From the NCBI GenBank assembly GCA_937950105.1, contig CALFEM010000406.1:1-5063 (forward strand): a DNA stretch of 5,063 nt, given 5' to 3'. The stretch is from an uncultured Alphaproteobacteria bacterium (GTDB lineage: Bacteria; Pseudomonadota; Alphaproteobacteria; Rhizobiales; Hyphomicrobiaceae). The position numbers and the translations under genes were made by a program. Shown piece after piece: positions 1-5,063 of this stretch; the first letter of the stretch is position 1; each line of letters begins with the position of its first letter. The notes under the pieces are model-generated. The model saw nothing but the letters and a program-made list of their open reading frames with translations. It did not search any database and was not told the DNA's origin.

Positions 1-157
1 ACGGCGAAGGGCGCGGCGGCCCGAACCGCTTCCCCTCGGCCACCAGCGATCCGAAGCCCGATCCGCGTAACGGCGAAGGCCGTGGCCGCGACGGCGAAGG
101 GCGCGGCGGCCCGAACCGCTTCCCCTCGGCCACCAGCGATCCGAAACCCGATCCGCG
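1..157 (+). repeat. 90-bp tandem repeat (30-residue unit) in the OmpA-family gene
   Basis: Bases 1-67 recur at 91-157 with one difference (G at 56, A at 146), which is synonymous (AAG/AAA, Lys). The unit encodes GEGRGGPNRFPSATSDPKPD followed by PR and a Gly/Arg linker, and keeps the reading frame. The first copy runs off the left edge, so the true copy number is unknown. Near identity at DNA level points to recent duplication or ongoing homogenisation. Confidence 0.9.
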
Positions 158-1298
158 CCGTGGCGGTCCTGTCGAGATCCGGCCAGACACCGGCTCTCGT
201 GACGGTGATCGCGACGGCCGGAACTTCGGCGACGGCCGGGGTCGCGACGGCGACCGCGACGGCCGCAGCTTCGGCGAAGGCCGGGGTCGTGACGGCGACC
301 GCGGCGGCCGCAGCTTCGGTGAAGGCCGGGGCCGTGACGGCGACCGCGACGGCCGCCGCTTCCGCGACCGCAACGACACGGCTCAGGGCGAGCGCTTCCG
401 CAATATCGAAGCGCTGCGGCAGGGGCGCCAGGAGCGGCGCGGCGCCAGCGGTCGTTCGTTCCTCGAGGAGGCCGACCGGCGCACCATCGTACGTGGCGGC
501 GACCGTCCGTTCATCATCCGCGACGAGTCGCAGCGGTTCCGCCGCTTCGACCGCGACGCCAGCACGCGCAAGCGTCCCGATGGCCGCACGCTGACCTCGG
601 TGCGCCGCCCGGGCGGCTTCGAGATCTTCAATGAGACCGGCCCGGACGGCCGCCTCGTGCGCCGCTACCGCCGCGGTCCCGACGGGCGTGAGTTCAACCT
701 GATCGACAACCGCCGAACCTGGCGGCGCTGGAACAGGGACCGTGGCATCGGCTTCGCGATCAACATCGCGCCGCCGGTCTACCGCATGGCGCGCGACCGC
801 TACATCATCGACTACGACCGCGCCTCCTACGACGACATCTACGAGGCGCTCGACGCGCCGCCGTTCGACGAGATCGACGGTCGCTACACGCTCGACGAAG
901 TGCTGAGCACCTATAACCTCCGCGAGCGCATGCGCCGTATCGACCTCGACTCGATCAACTTCGAGTTCGGCTCGTGGCAGGTCGACGAGTCGCAATACGA
1001 CAAGCTCGAGCGAGTGGCGCGTGCCATGAACCGCATCATCGAGCGCAGGCCCGACGAGGTGTTCCTCATCGAGGGCCACACCGACGCGGTCGGCGACGAC
1101 ATCGACAACCTGTCGCTGTCGGACCGGCGCGCCGAGGAGGTGGCGAACATCCTGACGCAGGAGTTCGACATCCCGCCGGAGAATCTCGTCACGCAGGGGT
1201 ACGGCGAGCAGTTCCTGAAGATCGACACGAGCGAGGCCGAGCGGGCCAACCGCCGCGTCACGTTGCGGCGCATCACGCCGCTGCTGGCGCGGAACTGA
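3..1298 (+). CDS. OmpA-family peptidoglycan-binding protein, 5' end outside window
   Basis: The frame is open from base 3 to the TGA at 1296-1298 (431 visible codons), so the GTG at 600 is internal. Residues 1-52 carry a 30-residue Pro/Arg/Gly repeat and residues 66-122 a 15-residue Arg/Asp/Gly repeat. Residues about 140-300 are Arg-rich with several PDGR turns and look like short beta strands. Residues about 315-426 are an OmpA C-terminal domain, beginning INFEFGSWQVDE. Asp361 (in GHTDAVG) and Arg376 (in LSDRRAEEV) lie 15 apart, as do the diaminopimelate-binding pair Asp271/Arg286 of Acinetobacter OmpA, so non-covalent peptidoglycan binding is expected. No beta-barrel strand series is visible, so the protein is more likely periplasmic or outer-membrane tethered than a porin-like OmpA. 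Its signal peptide or lipobox would lie upstream and cannot be seen. The family call is firm; a cellular role beyond wall anchoring is inference. Confidence 0.9.
   Translation, partial: GEGRGGPNRFPSATSDPKPDPRNGEGRGRDGEGRGGPNRFPSATSDPKPDPRRGGPVEIRPDTGSRDGDRDGRNFGDGRGRDGDRDGRSFGEGRGRDGDRGGRSFGEGRGRDGDRDGRRFRDRNDTAQGERFRNIEALRQGRQERRGASGRSFLEEADRRTIVRGGDRPFIIRDESQRFRRFDRDASTRKRPDGRTLTSVRRPGGFEIFNETGPDGRLVRRYRRGPDGREFNLIDNRRTWRRWNRDRGIGFAINIAPPVYRMARDRYIIDYDRASYDDIYEALDAPPFDEIDGRYTLDEVLSTYNLRERMRRIDLDSINFEFGSWQVDESQYDKLERVARAMNRIIERRPDEVFLIEGHTDAVGDDIDNLSLSDRRAEEVANILTQEFDIPPENLVTQGYGEQFLKIDTSEAERANRRVTLRRITPLLARN
198..368 (+). repeat. 45-bp tandem repeat (15-residue Arg/Asp/Gly unit), about 3.8 copies
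   Basis: Four in-frame units start at 198, 243, 288 and 333. The first three read RDGDRDGRNFGDGRG, RDGDRDGRSFGEGRG and RDGDRGGRSFGEGRG. The fourth starts RDGDRDGRRFRD and then drifts away. Three of the four contain DGDRDG, which fits the DxDxDG calcium-loop pattern; the third unit has lost the third Asp. The region is probably disordered in the absence of a ligand. Confidence 0.88.
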
Positions 1299-1324
1299 CC
1301 ATCCGGCCCGGTCGCAGACACGAG

Positions 1325-1354
1325 AACGGGGCGCGTCACATGACGCGCCCCGTT
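1325..1354 (+). terminator. Rho-independent terminator of the OmpA-family gene, possibly bidirectional
   Basis: A perfect 13-bp stem pairs 1325-1337 with 1342-1354 around the loop ACAT. It starts 26 bases after the OmpA stop codon. On the + strand the right arm ends in a short TTT, giving a weak U tail. On the - strand the hairpin lies 46 bases past the transpeptidase stop and is followed by TCTCG, a poorer tail. It therefore best fits the + strand gene but may also stop or protect the convergent transcript. Confidence 0.8.
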
Positions 1355-1399
1355 TCCATTGTCCGTCCAATCGACAATCGCGCGTCGGTTTCGCCCGGA

Positions 1400-3433
1400 T
1401 CAGTCGAAGAACGAGAAGATCGGCGGCCAAGCCGGCTTGTAGGCCCGTGGCGCCGCGTAGCGCGGCTTCGGCTGGATGTAGACCGGACCACCGAGCGACA
1501 TGCTGCCACCGAAGCCGGAGCCACCGCGCGGCTTGATCGGTTGCTCGGACTCGCCGTCACCGTTCTGCGCATAGCGCGAGCGCGGCTTCAGATAGGTGCT
1601 GGAGCTGTCACGCGACGAGCGCTCGATCTCGTCGACACGCTCCTTGTGGTGGCGTGCCGGATCGTTGGCCGCGATCGCGCTCAGCGACTTGCCGGCCAGT
1701 GCGTCCATCATGCGGCGATCGTGCCCGTACATGTCGCGATACTCGGTGAAACGCCCGGTGCCGTCGGCAACCAGCGTGAAGTAGACGTTGTGGACCGGAA
1801 CCGGCTTGGCGAGATCGACGCGATTGTTCTCCTGCGTCTTGCGGCCGAGCATCTGCGCGACGAGGCTCGGGTCCCACTTCTGGACTTCGGAGAACAGCAC
1901 CTCGGCGAGCTTGCGCGGATTGCGAACGCGGATGCAGCCGTGACTGAAGGTGCGCTCGCTGCTGGAGAACAGGTGCCGGGACGTGGTGTCGTGCATGTAC
2001 ACCGAGTGCTGGTTCGGGAACATGAACTTAAGCTCGCCGAGCGGATTGCCGTCGCCCGGACCCTGCACGATGTTGAGGTAGCGGATGTCGACGGTCGCCC
2101 AGCGGATCTGCGAGGCCGGGATGGCACGACCGTCCTTGACGATCTTCATGCCGCGACGGTCGAGCAGACCGGTGTCGCCGCCGCGCAGGCGCGGCAGCAG
2201 ATCGGTGATCTTCATCGAGTTCGGCACGCCCCACTGCGGCTTGAAGACGATGTGATCCATCTGGTCGGAGAACACAGGAGTCTGCTGGTCCGGCTGTCCG
2301 ACGACGATACGCTCCTGGTGCACGACCTGCTTGCCGCTCACCACACGGGTCTGGAACTCGGGCAGGTTGTTCCAGATATGGATGTCGCCGAGCTCGCGCG
2401 GCAGCCAGCGCCAGCGCAACATGTTGGCTTCGAGCTTGCGCACATCCGGCAGCTTCGGCCGCTGCGGCGGCGCGTTGAGCAGTGCACGCAGATCGTCGTT
2501 GATCTCGCGGCGCGCCCGCTTGCCGTTGCGGCGCAGGTAGGCGCGCACTTCATCGCCGAGGTCTGAATCGAACAGCGTCGGGTTGGAACCCGGCTCGAGG
2601 CCGAGGCGCTCTCGCACCAGGGCCACCTGCGGATCGGACTGACCCTGCTTGATGACATCGCCTTCCGGAATGGGTGCCGGCATCGCGATCGGACGCGGAC
2701 CGCGCCGGCCGGTCGCCTCGAGCCACGCCTGGCGCAGAGATTCGAACTGCGGATGCGAGGGATGCAGAGAGCGCAGCGCCGCCGCCGGATCAGACGCATA
2801 GGCGACCGAGGCGAGCAGCTTGTCCGGCTCCGGCGGCTGCGGCTTGTTGTCGAGCCACAGGCTGATGTCGTTGGGGTTGAAGCGCAGGCCATGAGCCTCG
2901 TTGGCATAATCGAGAACGGCGAGCGTCATCCTGACCTCGCCCGCGGCCATCTCGGCGAGGCCACCCGGAACGAGATTCGGCAACTGGAAGCGGCCGGAGC
3001 CGATGCCCCATTCGTCCGACTTCATGATCTCGCTGGAGACGGTGCGCGCCTTTTGCAGGAAGTCGCGCTCGCCCACCCAGAACGGGCCAGCCATCTCACT
3101 GCCGTAGAGCGCGCCGAGCTGGTCGATCGTCTCCTGGCGGCGGGCGTCACCGATGTCGGACTTGAGGCGGATGATCTCCTGCAGGATGGCCGAGCGCATC
3201 GGGTCGACGTGCAGCGGCTCGAGGCGCGGCGGCTCGACCGGCGAAGCCGGCTGCAGCGCCGCCTCGGCGGGCGACAAGCGGCGCACGGGAACCGGAGGGA
3301 CGATGCCGGCGCGGGGCCCTGGGATGTGGTCCGTCCACACGCGGGGCGGCGGCGTATTGGCGGCCGCGACGCCGGCGAATGAGAGGGTGCAAACCGCACC
3401 GAGGAACGCAGAGACGCAGATACGCTGGAACAT
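1400..3433 (-). CDS. Secreted L,D-transpeptidase, YcbB/LdtD type (YkuD domain)
   Basis: This 677-residue protein should form 3-3 (diaminopimelate to diaminopimelate) cross-links in periplasmic peptidoglycan, or attach proteins to it. Residues 1-25 are a signal peptide (MFQR, a hydrophobic core, then AGVAAA before NT). Residues 25-75 are Pro-rich; about 80-240 match the helical scaffold region of YcbB in position. Residues 262-320 are a diverged peptidoglycan-binding-1 domain (DPQVALVRERLGL). Residues 350-520 are the YkuD catalytic domain with the YcbB-type insert (WGVPNSMKITDLLPRL, then QGPGDGNPLGELKFMFPN). His481 (MHDTTSRHLF) and Cys500 (FSHGCIRVRNP) lie 19 apart, the spacing of the E. coli YcbB pair His509/Cys528, so the enzyme looks active. 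A tail of about 120 residues follows the domain; E. coli YcbB has 615 residues in all. The ATG at 3433 is preferred; in-frame GTGs at 3442 and 3439 would add three or two residues. None has a strong Shine-Dalgarno; a GGTGA lies just upstream of the ATG. Confidence 0.93.
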   Translation of the reverse strand: MFQRICVSAFLGAVCTLSFAGVAAANTPPPRVWTDHIPGPRAGIVPPVPVRRLSPAEAALQPASPVEPPRLEPLHVDPMRSAILQEIIRLKSDIGDARRQETIDQLGALYGSEMAGPFWVGERDFLQKARTVSSEIMKSDEWGIGSGRFQLPNLVPGGLAEMAAGEVRMTLAVLDYANEAHGLRFNPNDISLWLDNKPQPPEPDKLLASVAYASDPAAALRSLHPSHPQFESLRQAWLEATGRRGPRPIAMPAPIPEGDVIKQGQSDPQVALVRERLGLEPGSNPTLFDSDLGDEVRAYLRRNGKRARREINDDLRALLNAPPQRPKLPDVRKLEANMLRWRWLPRELGDIHIWNNLPEFQTRVVSGKQVVHQERIVVGQPDQQTPVFSDQMDHIVFKPQWGVPNSMKITDLLPRLRGGDTGLLDRRGMKIVKDGRAIPASQIRWATVDIRYLNIVQGPGDGNPLGELKFMFPNQHSVYMHDTTSRHLFSSSERTFSHGCIRVRNPRKLAEVLFSEVQKWDPSLVAQMLGRKTQENNRVDLAKPVPVHNVYFTLVADGTGRFTEYRDMYGHDRRMMDALAGKSLSAIAANDPARHHKERVDEIERSSRDSSSTYLKPRSRYAQNGDGESEQPIKPRGGSGFGGSMSLGGPVYIQPKPRYAAPRAYKPAWPPIFSFFD

Positions 3434-3502
3434 CGTCACCACTTGGAATGCTGGTTACGGGAACGCTAATGAGCGGGCAACCACTGTATTGCCACGATCG
3501 GA

Positions 3503-3530
3503 TCGATAGCGCATCTCCCTTTAGCGTCAA
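3503..3530 (-). promoter_or_regulatory. Candidate sigma-70-type promoter of the L,D-transpeptidase gene
   Basis: Read on the - strand, TTGACG (3530-3525) is followed after 16 bases by TATCGA (3508-3503). An AT-rich stretch, GTTATTAAACTT, sits just upstream of the -35 like an UP element and is the most AT-rich spot in the window. The start of transcription would fall near 3496, leaving a leader of about 60 bases. The -35 is good and the -10 only keeps TAT, so this is a moderate call. Confidence 0.42.
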
Positions 3531-3734
3531 AAGTTTAATAACAAACCATGAGAGACCGGTTGCAGTGCGACGTATGCGCAAGTTCCGTCCGCCCTGCCAC
3601 ACTCGCTTCCGAACGCCCGTCTGGCCGCCGCCGGGGCGCAACTCGCGCGCGGCTCGTTCACCATTGCTTGAAGCCGCTGACCGATCGGTGACGCCCGGAC
3701 CGTCTGCTGGCAAGTTTCTTGCGCCAGTGCTCAC

Positions 3735-3775
3735 GGCCCTCGCTGCACAGGGCTTTCTGAGACACGGGAGAGCCC
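3735..3775 (+). promoter_or_regulatory. Leader with two mutually exclusive hairpins over the ribosome binding site
   Basis: Hairpin A pairs 3735-3740 (GGCCCT) with 3749-3754 (AGGGCT), six pairs including one G-U, with an 8-base loop. Hairpin B pairs 3750-3758 (GGGCTTTCT) with 3767-3775 (GGAGAGCCC), nine pairs including two G-U, with an 8-base loop. B buries most of the Shine-Dalgarno at 3766-3770. A and B share 3750-3754, so forming A would free the ribosome binding site. The pairing is read directly from the bases; a regulatory role is inference, and chance pairing is common in GC-rich DNA. Confidence 0.35.
3766..3770 (+). promoter_or_regulatory. Ribosome binding site of the small Cys-rich gene
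   Basis: GGGAG ends six bases before the ATG at 3777, a good Shine-Dalgarno at normal spacing. It fixes this start and supports the reality of the short gene. Confidence 0.7.
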
Positions 3776-3776
3776 C

Positions 3777-4025
3777 ATGCGTGCGTTCGCGTCGATCGTG
3801 GCCGCTGCTGCGACCACGACGATCTTCACCGATTACCCCGGATTCGTGAATCCGAATTCGACGGTCCAGTCCTATACCGACAAGGGCCCCATCATCGAGA
3901 TCGTGGTGCGGTGTCCGGCCGGCAGCGGAATCCTGTCCTACTCCAAGATCGAGCGCGTCTATTGCTCCGCCAAGCATCGCTGCTTCGCCGCGCTGTCGCC
4001 GGCCGTTGATCACACCTGCCGCTAA
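3777..4025 (+). CDS. Small, probably exported four-cysteine protein of unknown function
   Basis: This 82-residue protein is not one I can name. It starts MRAFASIVAAAATTTIFTDY: one Arg, then a short Ala/Thr-rich hydrophobic stretch to about residue 18, which resembles a weak signal peptide. The mature part (from about TDYPGFVNPN) has four cysteines at 46, 63, 69 and 81, an arrangement that suits two disulfides in the periplasm, plus the patterned segment GPIIEIVVRCPAGSGILSYS, which looks like beta strand. The body is close to what I associate with short hypothetical proteins of Hyphomicrobiales, but that is memory and not a search. A good ribosome binding site precedes it, and the reading frame has normal high-GC codon use ending in TAA. 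It lies 87 bases before the PilZ gene on the same strand and might be co-transcribed with it; no terminator is visible between them. Its export is inferred, not shown. Confidence 0.75.
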   Translation: MRAFASIVAAAATTTIFTDYPGFVNPNSTVQSYTDKGPIIEIVVRCPAGSGILSYSKIERVYCSAKHRCFAALSPAVDHTCR

Positions 4026-4112
4026 GGGTTCGGCTCTTCTACTCCTGGTGAGATTTGCTTAAGGGGCTGACCGCTAGACTGGGCGGAGTGATGGTCGCTT
4101 CGCAGGTCACCT

Positions 4113-4994
4113 ATGCTACAGATGCGCCAGGTTGCAGTCGCCGACGACGACCAGGTCGACTCGGATTTCATTGGCGAAGGCCCCGGCCCATCCGGCCGGA
4201 TCGACGCCGAGGCGCTGCTCGTGCGCGCGCTGGTGCAGGAAGTTCACACCGCCGCCCTGATCACGGCCGGTGCAGCCTCGGCCGTCAATGCGGCAAGCAC
4301 CCGCCGGGGTCCGAAGGCATTGAGCGAGGCGCGGGCGCTGATCGCCGATTTCCCGGCCCAACTCGACGACTGGCCCCGCCGCATCCTCGACGAATACGTT
4401 CCGATCGGCACGCTGGAGGACATTTCCGGGTTCTATGCGCTGTTCAGGGATGCCCGCGGCCGGCTGTTGAGCTTCGAGCGAGAGGCGATCGCTATCGGTC
4501 TCGATCGCGCCGGCCCGCTGCATCTGCGCTCGCTCACCACCGCCTGGCGGCTGACCAGCCGTCACGGCCTGGCAGCGGCGCGCGGGCTCACCGTCGATGT
4601 CGAACAGTTGCTGCCCGATGCCTACGCCGGCAACCTTGCTACACTCACCGGACTTCTCAACGACGTCATTACCGGACAAGCCTGCCTTTGTGACGCGTCC
4701 GGCGCCATCAACCTGCCGAACCTCGCCGAGCGCCGCCGCACCCCGCGCCGCTCGCTTCTGCAGACTGCCCACATCCGCTTTGGCAACTCCGAGGTCGTTG
4801 TTTTCGTTCGCGACGTCTCGCTCGGCGGCCTCGGCCTGGCGCGCATGCCGCGTATCGCCCCCGGCGAAGTGGTGATCGTCGAACTGTCGTGCGGCCGCGT
4901 GCTGCGTGGCCAGATCGCATGGCAGAACGGCGAGAACGCCGGCTTGCGCTTCGACCGCCAGTTGCGCCCGACCGACCCCCTGCTGTTCGGCTGA
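4113..4994 (+). CDS. PilZ-domain protein with uncharacterised helical N-terminal region
   Basis: This 293-residue, probably cytoplasmic protein should bind the second messenger c-di-GMP and pass the signal to an unknown target. The PilZ domain covers about residues 205-285: the RxxxR motif lies in RRRTPRR (Arg208/Arg212 or Arg209/Arg213), and the second motif DxSxxG is DVSLGG (Asp234, Ser236, Gly239), followed by beta strands ending in NAGLRFDRQL. Both ligand motifs are intact. Residues 30-190 are rich in Ala, Leu, Arg and Asp and look helical; I recognise no domain there. A CLC pair sits at 191-193 just before the PilZ domain. There is no signal peptide or membrane segment. The ATG at 4113 has AGG six bases upstream; a second in-frame ATG at 4122 is possible. 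No GGDEF, EAL, flagellar, cellulose or pilus gene is in the window to suggest the output. Confidence 0.88.
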   Translation: MLQMRQVAVADDDQVDSDFIGEGPGPSGRIDAEALLVRALVQEVHTAALITAGAASAVNAASTRRGPKALSEARALIADFPAQLDDWPRRILDEYVPIGTLEDISGFYALFRDARGRLLSFEREAIAIGLDRAGPLHLRSLTTAWRLTSRHGLAAARGLTVDVEQLLPDAYAGNLATLTGLLNDVITGQACLCDASGAINLPNLAERRRTPRRSLLQTAHIRFGNSEVVVFVRDVSLGGLGLARMPRIAPGEVVIVELSCGRVLRGQIAWQNGENAGLRFDRQLRPTDPLLFG

Positions 4995-5063
4995 GGCCGG
5001 TCCGGCGAGCCCCCCCCCCGAAGGCGAAGCCCCGTGCCCGGCAAACCTGACGCCGCACGCCAC
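4995..5063. other. 3' tail after the PilZ gene with a run of ten C
   Basis: No gene or convincing terminator is seen. A compact GCCGG-T-CCGGC palindrome lies at 4996-5006 but has no T tail and too small a loop for a perfect stem. Bases 5010-5019 are ten consecutive C. A GTG at 5034 opens ten codons to the window edge, too little to call a gene. Confidence 0.5.

Larger units (their letters stand above)
3434..3776. other. Divergent intergenic region between transpeptidase and small Cys-rich gene
   Basis: No convincing gene lies in these 343 bases. The left part holds the transpeptidase leader and candidate promoter; the right end holds the ribosome binding site and paired-arm structure of the small gene. 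Between about 3560 and 3730 I see no clear -35/-10 pair for the + strand gene; CTTGAA at 3667-3672 has no matching -10. Open frames crossing the region have Arg/Pro/Ser-rich composition and run into the flanking genes in the wrong frame, so they look spurious. Confidence 0.6.

Noticed and set aside
1..368. CRISPR-like array from the regularly spaced repeats
   Set aside because: The repeats are direct, in frame and within a coding sequence. They have no unique spacers and no Cas genes nearby.
82..594. Ala/Thr-rich + strand open frame over the repeats
   Set aside because: It is a frame-shifted reading of the OmpA-family gene repeats. The frame ending at 1298 is open over the same stretch and joins directly to the OmpA domain.
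600..1298. A separate 232-residue gene starting at the GTG at 600
   Set aside because: The same frame is open back to base 3 with matching composition, so the GTG is an internal codon of a longer gene.
974..2566. A 530-codon + strand open frame
   Set aside because: It begins inside the OmpA domain in another frame and runs antisense through the transpeptidase. It has the repetitive Arg/Ala/Val composition of a high-GC antisense shadow and no domain.
3147..4013. A 288-codon - strand open frame spanning the intergenic region
   Set aside because: It overlaps the transpeptidase signal peptide in another frame and the small Cys-rich gene in antisense, with no recognisable domain.
4055..4080. TTGCTT and TAGACT as a promoter for the PilZ gene
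   Set aside because: The two boxes are only 14 bases apart, too close for a sigma-70 promoter, and both are poor matches.
4116..5063. A 315-codon - strand open frame opposite the PilZ gene
   Set aside because: It has shadow composition, no domain and no start region within the window, while the opposite strand encodes a clear PilZ protein.
5034..5063. Possible start of a next gene at GTG 5034 (VPGKPDAARH)
   Set aside because: Only ten codons are visible and the Shine-Dalgarno-like GAAGG upstream is weak; it cannot be told from chance.

Overview
The window is GC-rich DNA with dense, high-GC codon use. It probably comes from an alphaproteobacterium of the order Hyphomicrobiales (Rhizobiales). 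This rests on three things: the OmpA-family protein has the Arg/Asp/Gly-rich build familiar from Bradyrhizobium/Rhodopseudomonas-type genomes, the L,D-transpeptidase is of the long YcbB/LdtD type, and a single-PilZ protein lies nearby. The genus cannot be fixed from sequence alone. I see no rRNA, tRNA, CRISPR array, insertion sequence, integrase or phage gene, so this looks like ordinary chromosome carrying cell-envelope genes.

Layout. Bases 1-1298 (+) hold the 3' part of an OmpA-family gene whose start lies upstream of the window. Its visible N-terminal part is low-complexity and carries two kinds of tandem repeat (a 90-bp unit and a 45-bp unit). Its C-terminus is a complete OmpA-like peptidoglycan-binding domain. 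Bases 1299-1399 separate it from a convergent gene and hold a perfect 13-bp hairpin terminator plus a second small inverted repeat. Bases 1400-3433 (-) encode a large secreted L,D-transpeptidase with its catalytic His and Cys intact. A 343-bp divergent intergenic stretch (3434-3776) holds a likely promoter for the transpeptidase and, at its other end, a candidate RNA structure that covers the ribosome binding site of the next gene. Bases 3777-4025 (+) encode a small, probably exported, four-cysteine protein of unknown function. Bases 4113-4994 (+) encode a protein with an uncharacterised helical N-terminal region and a C-terminal PilZ domain that keeps both c-di-GMP-binding motifs. The last 69 bases are non-coding as far as can be seen and include a run of ten C.

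How the genes may work together. Two neighbours act on the same polymer: the OmpA-like domain grips peptidoglycan non-covalently through diaminopimelate, and the L,D-transpeptidase forms 3-3 cross-links at, or attaches proteins to, diaminopimelate of the stem peptides. The small Cys-rich protein probably also sits in the periplasm. The PilZ protein is a cytoplasmic c-di-GMP reader with an unknown target. The shared envelope theme is suggestive, but the genes are convergent or divergent and not one operon. No clearly new multi-gene system is visible. The best leads are the DxDxDG repeat array in the OmpA protein, the structured leader of the small Cys-rich gene, and the unexplained N-terminal half of the PilZ protein.
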